A DNA stretch of 34,522 nucleotides, from positions 1-34,522 of the forward strand of contig JAOPWA010000021.1 of the NCBI GenBank assembly GCA_025965915.1. Direction: 5' to 3'. The notes under the pieces were generated by a model. It had not been told where the DNA came from. It searched no databases and was given only the letters and a program-made list of their open reading frames with translations. The position numbers were made by a program, and so were the translations under genes. How positions within the stretch are numbered: position 1 is the first letter of the stretch; every line of letters starts with the position of its first letter. This document shows, one piece after another, positions 23,502-30,973 of the stretch. This DNA comes from Dactylosporangium sp. Lineage in GTDB: Bacteria > Actinomycetota > Actinomycetes > Mycobacteriales > Micromonosporaceae.

Positions 23502-25931
23502 ATGTGGCTCGATGTCGCATCAGCTCTGACCGATCTGACGGAGCGGTTCTGGGCCTGGCGGCTCGCACGTGCCCCGCGCTCGCGCGATGACATCCCACGG
23601 GTGCTCCGGCCGGCCGGCTGGCGCCCGGTGTGGGACGCCGCTACCGTCGCCGACGACCTGCGCTTCGTGACTGATATCGAGCGCCAGTTGGGCACCATCG
23701 CACCCTCGGACGATCCCTCCGTGGAGGTGCCGCGGCGGCTGCTCGGCTCGGCGACCGCGCGGGTGCGCTGGGAACTCGAGGTCGTGCGGAGTTGGCAGCG
23801 CGATCCCTGGTTCTACCTGGACCAGACGGTCGGTCACGTCTTCGACGCACTGCTGTCACCGGATCCGTTCGACGCCGCTCGCAGTGCGGACATCGTCGAG
23901 CGGCTGCGGTGGATCCCCGCCACCCTTGACGTCGCGCGGGAAAACCTTGCGGACACCGCGACCCGCGAGTTCGCCGAGCTCGCGTTGCGCGACAGTGCCG
24001 ACTCGCCCGAGCAGGTGCGGACCTCGATCAACCTACTCGCGCCGCTGCTCGATGGCGTTTGGCGGGACGCCGCCGTGTCAGCCGCTGCCGACGCCGCGCA
24101 GGCGCTCGCGGCGTGGCGCTCCTGGCTGACCGACCGGCTGCCGACATTTTCCCCGCATCGGCCGGTCGGCCGGGAGGCCTTCGGCTTCTTCCTCCATCGA
24201 GTCGCCCTGCTCCCGTACTCCACAGCGGAGATCCTCGCCCTCGGCGCGCAGGAACGGGACCGGGCCGAGGCGTCCGAACTGTTCGAGCGGGCCCGGTCCG
24301 GACCTCCGGCATGGCCGGCGCCGCCCGCGAATGCGCAGGAACAGTCCGATGTGGAGCGGGCGGCCGAGCTCGAGGTGCGCGCGTTCTACACCGACCGCAA
24401 CCTGCTCTCGCAGCCGGCGACGCTCCGGCACTACCGCAACCTGCCGCTGCCGGCCTACCTTGCGCCGCTGCGCTGGCTCGGCGTCACCGACGACCTCACC
24501 GACGCCGACCGGCTCGACCGCGACAGCGTCAGCTACGTGCCGCCGCCGGGCCCGGACCTGCCGTACTTCTACCGGGCCAACGCGGCCGACCCCAGGGCCG
24601 GGATCATCCACGAGGGCGCGCACTACCAGCAGCTCGCGCGGACCTGGCGGCACCCCGATCCGGCGCACCGGCAGTTCTACGACTCGGTACCCAACGAGGG
24701 GATCGCGTTCTACAACGAGGAAATGGTGCTGCAGGCCGGCCTGTTCGACGATGCGCCGCTGACCCGCGCCATCGTCTACAACTTCATGCGGCTGCGGGCG
24801 ATCCGGGTGGAGGTCGACGTCAAGCTCGCGCTCGGCGAGATCGACATCGACGGCGCCGCGCGGATGCTCCACGAACTCGTGCCCCTCGACCTCAAGACCG
24901 CCCGCGAGGAGGCCGCCTTCTTCGCGGCCACGCCCGGACAGGGCCTGTCGTACCAGGTCGGCAAGGTGCAGGTACTGCGCCTGCTGGCGGATGCGGCGCG
25001 GCGTGCTCGTGACGGCTTCGACCTGCGCGCCTTCCATGACGCGCTGTGGTCGGACGGCAACGTGCCGCTGGCCGTGCAGCGGCTGCAACTGCTGGGCGAC
25101 GCCGGCGACCTCCTGCGGGCCGACTCGCTCGCTGCCGCCAGCGTCGACATGCGGGGCCTCGCCGATGATCTCCTCGTCGCCATCACGTGCGGCGACGTGG
25201 ACCGCGTCGACCAACTCTACGCCGAAGACGTGCGGGTGTGGCACAACCACGACGGCATCGGACGGGACAAGGCGGAGAGCGTCGATGCCGTGCGCCGCAT
25301 CGCCGAGCACTACGAGAATTTTCACGCCACCGACGTCCGCATCGATGTCCTACCGGACGGGTACGCGCAGCGCTGCGTGTTCCGTGGCCGAGAGCGGAGT
25401 ACGGGCGCGGAGTTGGCGGTCGACGCGATGATGCGCGTCCAGGTGAGGAACGGGCGGGTCGTGAGGATCGAGGAGTACACGGATCCATCCCAGGGCACCA
25501 ACCCGGAACCCGACACCGAACCCGTTGTTGACGGACCCCGGTCGGGCTATCGGTTCCGGGACGGTACCGGCTGGGAGGAGCGGGCCGGGTATTCGCGCGC
25601 AGCTCGGCAGGGCGACACCATCGCGGTGAGCGGCACCACTGCCCACGGCCCGGACGGCTCGACGCTGCATCCCGGAGACACCTACGCACAGACCGTCGAA
25701 TGCCTGCGCCGGGCCGTGGCGGCGGTGGAGAAGCTGGGCGGCGCGCGGACGTCGGTGCTGCGCACCCGCCTGCTGCTCGCGCCGGCGGCGGACTGGCAGG
25801 AGGCGGCTCGCGCCCACGCGGAGGTGCTCGGCGACGTGGCGCCGGCGAACAGCACGTACGTCGTCGGCTCGTTGATCGGGCCGGATTTCCTGGTCGAGGT
25901 CGAGGTCGACGCGGAGGCGGTCAACCGATGA
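23502..25931 (+). CDS. Tri-domain protein: DUF885 peptidase-like, SnoaL-like and RidA-like
   Basis: An 809-residue cytoplasmic protein with no signal peptide. Residues 1 to about 545 resemble the DUF885 family of putative metallopeptidases, with helical N-terminal half, HEGAHYQQ (His370, Glu371, His374, a plain HEXXH) and NEGIAFYNEEM (Glu399) as likely zinc ligands. About 550-662 is a SnoaL/NTF2-like domain (ITCGDVDRVDQLYAEDVRVWHNHDG ... GRVVRIEEYTDP). About 680-805 is a RidA-like domain (RQGDTIAVSGTT ... VEVEVDAEAV), in which the usual substrate-binding Arg is replaced by Asn783 in PANST. ATG 23502 has GGAG 8 nt upstream; the track GTG at 23493 overlaps that site. It follows the ABC genes and overlaps the LLM gene by 4 nt. 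Domain calls are from motif recognition; the activity is unknown. Confidence 0.75.
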   Translation: MWLDVASALTDLTERFWAWRLARAPRSRDDIPRVLRPAGWRPVWDAATVADDLRFVTDIERQLGTIAPSDDPSVEVPRRLLGSATARVRWELEVVRSWQRDPWFYLDQTVGHVFDALLSPDPFDAARSADIVERLRWIPATLDVARENLADTATREFAELALRDSADSPEQVRTSINLLAPLLDGVWRDAAVSAAADAAQALAAWRSWLTDRLPTFSPHRPVGREAFGFFLHRVALLPYSTAEILALGAQERDRAEASELFERARSGPPAWPAPPANAQEQSDVERAAELEVRAFYTDRNLLSQPATLRHYRNLPLPAYLAPLRWLGVTDDLTDADRLDRDSVSYVPPPGPDLPYFYRANAADPRAGIIHEGAHYQQLARTWRHPDPAHRQFYDSVPNEGIAFYNEEMVLQAGLFDDAPLTRAIVYNFMRLRAIRVEVDVKLALGEIDIDGAARMLHELVPLDLKTAREEAAFFAATPGQGLSYQVGKVQVLRLLADAARRARDGFDLRAFHDALWSDGNVPLAVQRLQLLGDAGDLLRADSLAAASVDMRGLADDLLVAITCGDVDRVDQLYAEDVRVWHNHDGIGRDKAESVDAVRRIAEHYENFHATDVRIDVLPDGYAQRCVFRGRERSTGAELAVDAMMRVQVRNGRVVRIEEYTDPSQGTNPEPDTEPVVDGPRSGYRFRDGTGWEERAGYSRAARQGDTIAVSGTTAHGPDGSTLHPGDTYAQTVECLRRAVAAVEKLGGARTSVLRTRLLLAPAADWQEAARAHAEVLGDVAPANSTYVVGSLIGPDFLVEVEVDAEAVNR

Positions 25932-26926
25932 CGTACTCGTTGCGGGTCAACAACGACCTTGACGTCGCCACCCTGGTCGATCTCGCGCAGCGCGCGGAGC
26001 GGCACGGCTTCGACCAGCTGTGGGTGTCCAACGACCTGTTCCTGCGCTCGGCGCCGGTGCTGCTCGGGGTGCTCGCGGCGAAGACGGAACGGATCAAGCT
26101 CGGCGTAGGGATCATGAACCCGTACTCCGTCCACGTCTCCGAGATCGTCATGATGGCGGCGACCATGCAGGAGGCGACCGGCGGCCGGTTCCTGCTCGGC
26201 CTGGCGGCCGGGTCCGCCGAGTTCCTCGCCTGGGCAGGGCTCGAGCGGCCGCGGCCGCTGGCGAAGACGGCGGAGACCATCAGGGTCGCGCGGACCATGC
26301 TGGGCGCGGGCGACGTCGACGGCAAGCTGCCGGAGTGGTGCGGGCCGCTGTCAGAGCTGCGGTTTCCGCTGGCGGAACGGGTGCCGGTCTACGTCGGCGG
26401 CATGAGCCCCAAGATGTTGGAGATGGCGGGCCGCCTGGCCGACGGCGTGCTGCCGCTGCTGTACCCGCCGGAGCATTTCGCGGAGGCGCGGGCGCAGGTG
26501 CTGCGCGGCGTTTCCGAAGCCGGACGTTCATCGTCCGATGTAGACATCCCGGCCTGCTTCTGGGTTTCGGTCGCCGACGACGCCAGTGCCGCCTGCCACG
26601 CACTGGCCACCAAGATCGCCTACTACGGGCCGTCCTTCGCGCCGTACCTGCTGGCCCGGGCCGGTCTCGGGGTCGAGGAGTTCGGCCCGGTAACGGCCGT
26701 CCTGGAGAGCGAGGGACTCGACGCCGCCGCGAGGCTGATCGACGAGAGGATGCTGGCGCTGGGGATCGCGGGCAGCGTGGCGCAGGTGGTCGAGCGGTGC
26801 CAGTCACTGCGGGCGATGGGGGCGACGCATCTTTCGTTCGGCCCACCGTTGGGCCCGGATGTGCGGGAGGCTGTCGACGTGCTCGGGACCCAGGTATTGC
26901 CGGCTCTCGCCACAGCGGAGGAGTGA
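25928..26926 (+). CDS. Mer-like LLM class flavin/F420-dependent oxidoreductase
   Basis: A 332-residue luciferase-like oxidoreductase and last gene of the LacI-controlled operon. It aligns along its length with the 11229-12260 protein: RHGFDQLWVSNDLF, KLGVGIMNPYSVHVSEIV, GRFLLGLAAGS, VPVYVGGMSPKMLEMAGRLADGV and a C-terminal SFGPPLGPDVREAVDVLG. FMN or F420 use is likely by family, and the substrate is unknown. ATG 25928 overlaps the upstream stop (ATGA); the upstream part of the track ORF is shadow. A stem-loop at 26986-27013 follows. Confidence 0.87.
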   Translation: MTYSLRVNNDLDVATLVDLAQRAERHGFDQLWVSNDLFLRSAPVLLGVLAAKTERIKLGVGIMNPYSVHVSEIVMMAATMQEATGGRFLLGLAAGSAEFLAWAGLERPRPLAKTAETIRVARTMLGAGDVDGKLPEWCGPLSELRFPLAERVPVYVGGMSPKMLEMAGRLADGVLPLLYPPEHFAEARAQVLRGVSEAGRSSSDVDIPACFWVSVADDASAACHALATKIAYYGPSFAPYLLARAGLGVEEFGPVTAVLESEGLDAAARLIDERMLALGIAGSVAQVVERCQSLRAMGATHLSFGPPLGPDVREAVDVLGTQVLPALATAEE

Positions 26927-26985
26927 CGTCCCGCACGCCCGGACTGCTGTCCTTGCCCGAACGCGCCGGCGTGAGGCTGTGAGCC

Positions 26986-27013
26986 CGCGGCAGCGCCACG
27001 TCCCCCTGCCGCG
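26986..27013. terminator. Terminator hairpin after the LacI-controlled operon
   Basis: CGCGGCAG (26986-26993) and CTGCCGCG (27006-27013) form a perfect 8-bp stem with a 12-nt loop, 59 nt after the LLM stop. The symmetric position, 3 nt beyond the VOC remnant's stop on the other strand, suggests it serves or served both directions. Confidence 0.65.
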
Positions 27014-27016
27014 ACC

Positions 27017-27118
27017 CTACTGTTGCTGGAGTACAGACAGCACGTTTCGGGCGGGGTCGGTGAACCACGCGATCAGGGGGCCGCCGCGACGGAAGATGCC
27101 CTTCTCGTCCGTCCCCAT
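27017..27118 (-). pseudogene. 3' fragment of a VOC-family (glyoxalase-like) gene
   Basis: The minus-strand frame ending in TAG at 27017-27019 reads [20 protein letters not shown] followed by [11 protein letters not shown]. This is the ending typical of VOC/glyoxalase-fold proteins (WFxDPxGNxLxLxQ). Only the last ~33 residues remain; upstream codons in this frame become Arg-rich nonsense and reach a stop. It is too short for the ORF track. The fragment begins where the PEBP-like remnant ends. Confidence 0.65.
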
Positions 27119-27120
27119 GT

Positions 27121-27249
27121 CAGCTCGGCTGTGTTTTCCGGGATTCCGGCGAACCCGAGGGGTGGCGAGACGTCGGCGCCGTCGCAGGTGAATGGTTGAG
27201 GAATTTCATCGCCGTCGCTGAATGCGGGACTCGACACGACGATCGTCAA
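27121..27249 (-). pseudogene. 5' fragment of a YbhB/YbcL-like PEBP gene
   Basis: From TTG 27249, with GGGAGG 5 nt upstream, the minus strand encodes 43 residues that include [19 protein letters not shown] and then [19 protein letters not shown]. This is the characteristic start of bacterial Raf-kinase-inhibitor-like (phosphatidylethanolamine-binding) proteins, whose next conserved block (LALVVDDPDAP) is missing. The similarity stops abruptly at about 27121, where the VOC-like tail begins in a different frame. It starts 38 nt downstream of the E1 beta stop on the same strand. Confidence 0.7.
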
Positions 27250-27287
27250 CGGTGCCTCCCGACTCCGTCAAGGCGCTAGCGAGGTTC

Positions 27288-28307
27288 TCAATCAGCTTTG
27301 GCCACCACGCCTGTCAGCTCTCGGGCCTCATCGATGATCTGCGTGACGTTCGGGATCACCGCCTGTTCCAATGGCTCGGAGAAGGGGATCGGCACGTCGG
27401 GTACGGCCAGACGCCGGATCGGGGCCGTGAGCCTGTCGAAGGTACCGGCTTGGATACGGAAGGCGAGTTCGCCGGTCGTGCCGAAGCTCCGGTAGTCCTC
27501 GTCGACCAGCAGCACGCGGCCGGTCTTGCGGGCCGAGGCGACAAGCGTGTCGGCGTCGAGCGGTACCAGGGTGCGGACGTCGATGACTTCGGCCGAGATC
27601 CCGTCATCGGCCAGGCGTGCGGCCGCCTCGAGGCTACGTCGAACCATCAACGCCGTGGCGATGATGGTCAGGTCGGTTCCTTCGCGGCGGACCACGGCTA
27701 GACCAAACGGGATGGAATAGGGGTCTGTCGGTACGTCCTCCTCTTCGCCCTCGAACGGGACGCCGGGCTGACCGGTCAACAGCTTGTGACCGAAGATGAC
27801 GACCGGGTTGGGGTCGGCCAGAGCCGTCGTGGTGAGTCCTTTGGCGTCGTATGCGGTGGAGGGCACGACCACCTTGATGCCGGGGACGTGGGCGAAGATC
27901 CCGTAAAGCAGCTCCGAGTGTTGGCCGGCGTCGCCGTAGCCACCGCCGACGGCGGTCACCACGGTCACCGGCATCCGGAACTGACCGCCTGACATGTAGT
28001 GGTTCTTGGCCATGTGGTTGTAGATCTGGTCGAAGCAGGTGCCGAGGAAGTCGACGAACATCAGCGATACCACCGGGCGCATGCCGGTCGCGGCGGCACC
28101 GACCGCCATGCCCATGAAGGTCTGCTCGGCGATCGGGGTGTCGATCACCCGTCTCCGGCCGTACTTTTCCTGCAGCCCGGCGGTGAAGCCGAAGACGGCG
28201 CCCCAGTAGGTCACATCCTCGCCCAGCACCACCACGTTCGCGTTGTTGGCCATCTCCTGGTCGATGGCTTCCGAGATCGCGGGCGCGATCCCTCTGATCA
28301 TCCTCAT
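27288..28307 (-). CDS. 2-oxoacid dehydrogenase E1 component, beta subunit
   Basis: A 339-residue transketolase-like subunit of the pyruvate/branched-chain oxoacid/acetoin dehydrogenase E1 family. Features are ISEAIDQEMANNANVVVLGEDV at the start, RRVIDTPIAEQTFMGMAVGAAATGMRP, the QSELL-equivalent GQHSELLYGIFAHVPGIKVVVPSTAYDAKGL, and the C-terminal DVRTLVPLDADTLVASARKTGRVLLVDED. ATG 28307 overlaps the alpha-subunit stop by 4 nt. No E2 or E3 gene follows; the next DNA is a gene remnant. Confidence 0.92.
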   Translation of the reverse strand: MRMIRGIAPAISEAIDQEMANNANVVVLGEDVTYWGAVFGFTAGLQEKYGRRRVIDTPIAEQTFMGMAVGAAATGMRPVVSLMFVDFLGTCFDQIYNHMAKNHYMSGGQFRMPVTVVTAVGGGYGDAGQHSELLYGIFAHVPGIKVVVPSTAYDAKGLTTTALADPNPVVIFGHKLLTGQPGVPFEGEEEDVPTDPYSIPFGLAVVRREGTDLTIIATALMVRRSLEAAARLADDGISAEVIDVRTLVPLDADTLVASARKTGRVLLVDEDYRSFGTTGELAFRIQAGTFDRLTAPIRRLAVPDVPIPFSEPLEQAVIPNVTQIIDEARELTGVVAKAD

Positions 28308-29341
28308 GCGAACACCCCCGTCAGCGCCTCAACCGGATTAGGTAGGGGGCTCTTCTCGGCGAAGGTGACCGCCTGCACCGCCTCGGCTGCTGCGGCTCGG
28401 CGCAATTCGGTCAGGATCGCGTCGTCGGCCCAGCCGAGCCGCTGCAGCCGTCCTGCCAGGCGGGGAATCGGATCCAGACGCTCCCAGAGTTCCACCTCTT
28501 CGCGGGTCCGGTAGCCCCCGGGATCACCCTCGAAGTGCCCGCGGTAGCGGTAACAGACCGCCTCGATCACGGTAGGCCCGTAACCGTCACGGGCGCGGTT
28601 GATGGCGCTCTCGGCCGCGGCGTGGACATCGATCACATCCATACCGTCGACCAGGTATGCCGGGATGTTGTGAACCTGAGCCCGCGGATAGTGGTGGTTC
28701 ACGGCCTGTGCGGCCCACTTCGGTGTCGAATCCGCGTACAGGTTGTCTTCGATCACGATCACGAGTGGCAGTTGCCAGAGGGAAGCCGTGTTGAGCGTTT
28801 CGGAGAACGTGCCGTGGTTGGCGGCTCCCTCACCGGAGAAGGCGACCGCCACGTTTCGTTCTTCGCGGTACTGGAAGCTGAACGCGGCGCCGGCCGCCTG
28901 AGGGTAGGAAGCGCCGACGATTCCGCTGTTGAGGAAGCGCTTGTTCTGGGCGAACAGGTGCATCTCGCCGCCCTTGCCCCGGCACAGCCCGGTGACCTTG
29001 CCGAACATCTCGGCGGCCAGGCGTCCGGGATCGACGCCTTTGGCGAGCGCGTGGTGGTGCGCGCGATGCGTGCTGACGACGACGTCGGCGTCGGTGAGCA
29101 GCGTGCACACCCCGACGGCGACCGCCTCCTGGCCCACCGCGAGATGCATTTCACCGCGAATCGGCCCGGCCGCCATGTTGAAGTCGGGTGTCTTGCCGGC
29201 CCAGTACCGGTCACGGATCGCTTCTTCGAAGACGCGGATCATGCACATCTGCCGGTAGGCGTCCAGCAGCGCTTCCCGATCGAGCCCGGCCTGCGCGATC
29301 CAGCCTGGCAGGTCGGTATCGCTCGGCTCCGGTCTCCACAT
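28304..29341 (-). CDS. 2-oxoacid dehydrogenase E1 component, alpha subunit
   Basis: A 345-residue thiamine diphosphate subunit that should form an alpha2beta2 E1 with the next gene's product. The ThDP-binding motif runs from GEGAANHG (170-177, Glu replacing the more usual Asp of GDG) to Asn200 in IEDN. RGEMHLAVGQEAVAVGV and STHRAHHHALAKGVD are also conserved. YRYRGHFEGDPGGYRTREEV resembles the regulatory loop of E1 alpha. Acetoin dehydrogenase and pyruvate dehydrogenase alpha subunits look alike at this level. ATG 29341 follows GAGGAG. The upstream gene is a histidine kinase, 161 nt away. Confidence 0.92.
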   Translation of the reverse strand: MWRPEPSDTDLPGWIAQAGLDREALLDAYRQMCMIRVFEEAIRDRYWAGKTPDFNMAAGPIRGEMHLAVGQEAVAVGVCTLLTDADVVVSTHRAHHHALAKGVDPGRLAAEMFGKVTGLCRGKGGEMHLFAQNKRFLNSGIVGASYPQAAGAAFSFQYREERNVAVAFSGEGAANHGTFSETLNTASLWQLPLVIVIEDNLYADSTPKWAAQAVNHHYPRAQVHNIPAYLVDGMDVIDVHAAAESAINRARDGYGPTVIEAVCYRYRGHFEGDPGGYRTREEVELWERLDPIPRLAGRLQRLGWADDAILTELRRAAAAEAVQAVTFAEKSPLPNPVEALTGVFA

Positions 29342-29502
29342 CCGGCATCTCCTCTCCCGCCTGCTGGTGGCCAGAGAGCTTCAGTGATCACACCGACATA
29401 CTCGACACCATTTCCCGCCGCTACCCGGCGCGCCGACCCCGAAACAAGATCCGGCCGTTCGCAGGCGTGGTCCGGGAATCCGACAAATCCTGGCTGCCCC
29501 CA

Positions 29503-30921
29503 TCAGTTGGAGGCCGGCTCGCTCAGCGGAAGCCTGACCTGGAAGCGGGTGTCGCCCGGGTTGGAGACCAGGCCGATGGCACCGCCGTGCCGGTTGACCA
29601 CGATCCGGTACGAGATGTCGAGGCCCAATCCTGTCCCCTCACCCACCGGTTTCGTGGTGAAGAACGGTTCGAAGACCCGTTGGCGCAGCTCCGGCGGGAC
29701 ACCCGGACCCGTGTCGCAGACCTCGACGAGGACCTGGTCACCGTCCCGGCTGGTACGCAGCGTCAGCGTGCCCGACCCGTTCATGGCTCGCACCGCATTG
29801 TCGACGAGGTTGGTCCAGACCTGGTTGAGCTCGCCCGGATGGGCCGGGATCTGGGGCAACGTACGGTCGAAGTCCTTGACCACCCGGATACCGTCACCCA
29901 TCTTGTGAGCGAGCATGGCCAGGGTGCTCTTCAACCCGTCGTGCACGTCGATCCACTGGTGGGAGGCCCGGTCGAGCTGGGAGTACTGCTTAGCCGCGGC
30001 GACCAGCGACGAAATCCGGTTGCCGGCGTCCTCGATGTCGGTCAGCAGTTGCTCGGTCTCCAGGGCGTACCCGATCCAGTGCAGCGCCTGGTCGAGCAGG
30101 TCGGGTGCCACACTGCGGGCGATCTCGCCGAGGCAGTCGACGTCGAGGCCGCCCGAGGCCAACAGGGGCGCCAGGTCCCAGCCGGCAGTGACGCCGTGCT
30201 CGTCCATCCAGTCGCCCAACTCGTCTTCGCGGTCGCTGGCCTGCATGGGGGTCAGCTCGGGCACCTTCGCGGCGTGCTCGATGATCGGCTCCGCCAACTG
30301 GGTTAAGGCGCGCAACTGCTCGGACGGGATGCGGCCGTCGGCGAGCATGCCCAGCTTGTGCCGCATGCCCGCGACCCGCTCGCGCAGGGCCGCGGTTGCG
30401 CGGACCGTGGCGGCCGCCGGGTTGTTGAGTTCGTGCATCAGACCGGAGGTGAGCGAGCCGAGCGCGGCGAGGCGCTGGCGCTCGCCGACCAGGGCCTGAT
30501 TGGTGCGCATGCCGAAGAAGAGTCCTTCGAGCAGGTGCATCGCCATCGGGAACCACTCGCGGATCATCGTCCCGAAGTCCTCGGCCGGCAGGACGAAGAA
30601 CGTGCAGTCGCTGATGGCCCGCATGGAGGCGCTATAGGTGCGGACCGCGGCCGGCTCGTTGCGCAGGTAGGCCTGGGTCGCGCCCATGTAGACACCGCGT
30701 TGATCGGTGCGGACGGTCTCCACGTCGTCCTGTTGCACCCGCCGGGACAGCGCCAGCGTGCCGGACAGGAGCACGACGAAGATCTCGGCCGGGTCGCCCT
30801 CGGTGAACACCGTGGCGCCGGCGGGAAAGGTGCGTTCGCTCCCGTGCGCGGCGAGCCAGTCAAGCTGCTCGTCGGTCAAGGCCTCGAACAGGAACAGCGT
30901 TTTCAGCTCGGCCGGCGTCAC
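29503..30921 (-). CDS. Cyclic-nucleotide-domain sensor histidine kinase
   Basis: A 472-residue soluble sensor kinase. Residues about 8-125 are a cNMP-binding/Crp-like sensor domain (FPAGATVFTEGDPAEIFVVLLSGTLAL). The H-box is SGLMHELNNPAA with His163, followed by a long helical insert before the ATPase domain. The N-box is ELNQVWTNLVDNAVRAM, the G1 box CDTGPGVP and the G2 box GTGLGLDIS. No membrane segment is seen, so it senses a cytoplasmic signal. GTG 30921 follows GGAGG. It lies 52 nt downstream of the fused response regulator, its likely partner. Confidence 0.92.
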   Translation of the reverse strand: MTPAELKTLFLFEALTDEQLDWLAAHGSERTFPAGATVFTEGDPAEIFVVLLSGTLALSRRVQQDDVETVRTDQRGVYMGATQAYLRNEPAAVRTYSASMRAISDCTFFVLPAEDFGTMIREWFPMAMHLLEGLFFGMRTNQALVGERQRLAALGSLTSGLMHELNNPAAATVRATAALRERVAGMRHKLGMLADGRIPSEQLRALTQLAEPIIEHAAKVPELTPMQASDREDELGDWMDEHGVTAGWDLAPLLASGGLDVDCLGEIARSVAPDLLDQALHWIGYALETEQLLTDIEDAGNRISSLVAAAKQYSQLDRASHQWIDVHDGLKSTLAMLAHKMGDGIRVVKDFDRTLPQIPAHPGELNQVWTNLVDNAVRAMNGSGTLTLRTSRDGDQVLVEVCDTGPGVPPELRQRVFEPFFTTKPVGEGTGLGLDISYRIVVNRHGGAIGLVSNPGDTRFQVRLPLSEPASN

Positions 30922-30973
30922 TGAACCTCCAGCTGTTCGCGACTGCGGGGCTCGCTTCGCTCGCTCCTCGCGT

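Larger units (their letters stand above)
26927..27287. other. Intergenic region with terminator and two gene remnants
   Basis: The 361 nt between the converging LLM oxidoreductase and E1 beta genes contain no intact gene. They hold a terminator hairpin and, on the minus strand, the abutting fragments of a PEBP-like and a VOC-like gene, listed separately. Confidence 0.8.

Noticed and set aside
30940-30973. GCTCGCTTCGCTCGC stretch between histidine kinase and response regulator
   Set aside because: It looks like a hairpin at first, but it is a direct repeat of GCTCGC and does not form a convincing stem.
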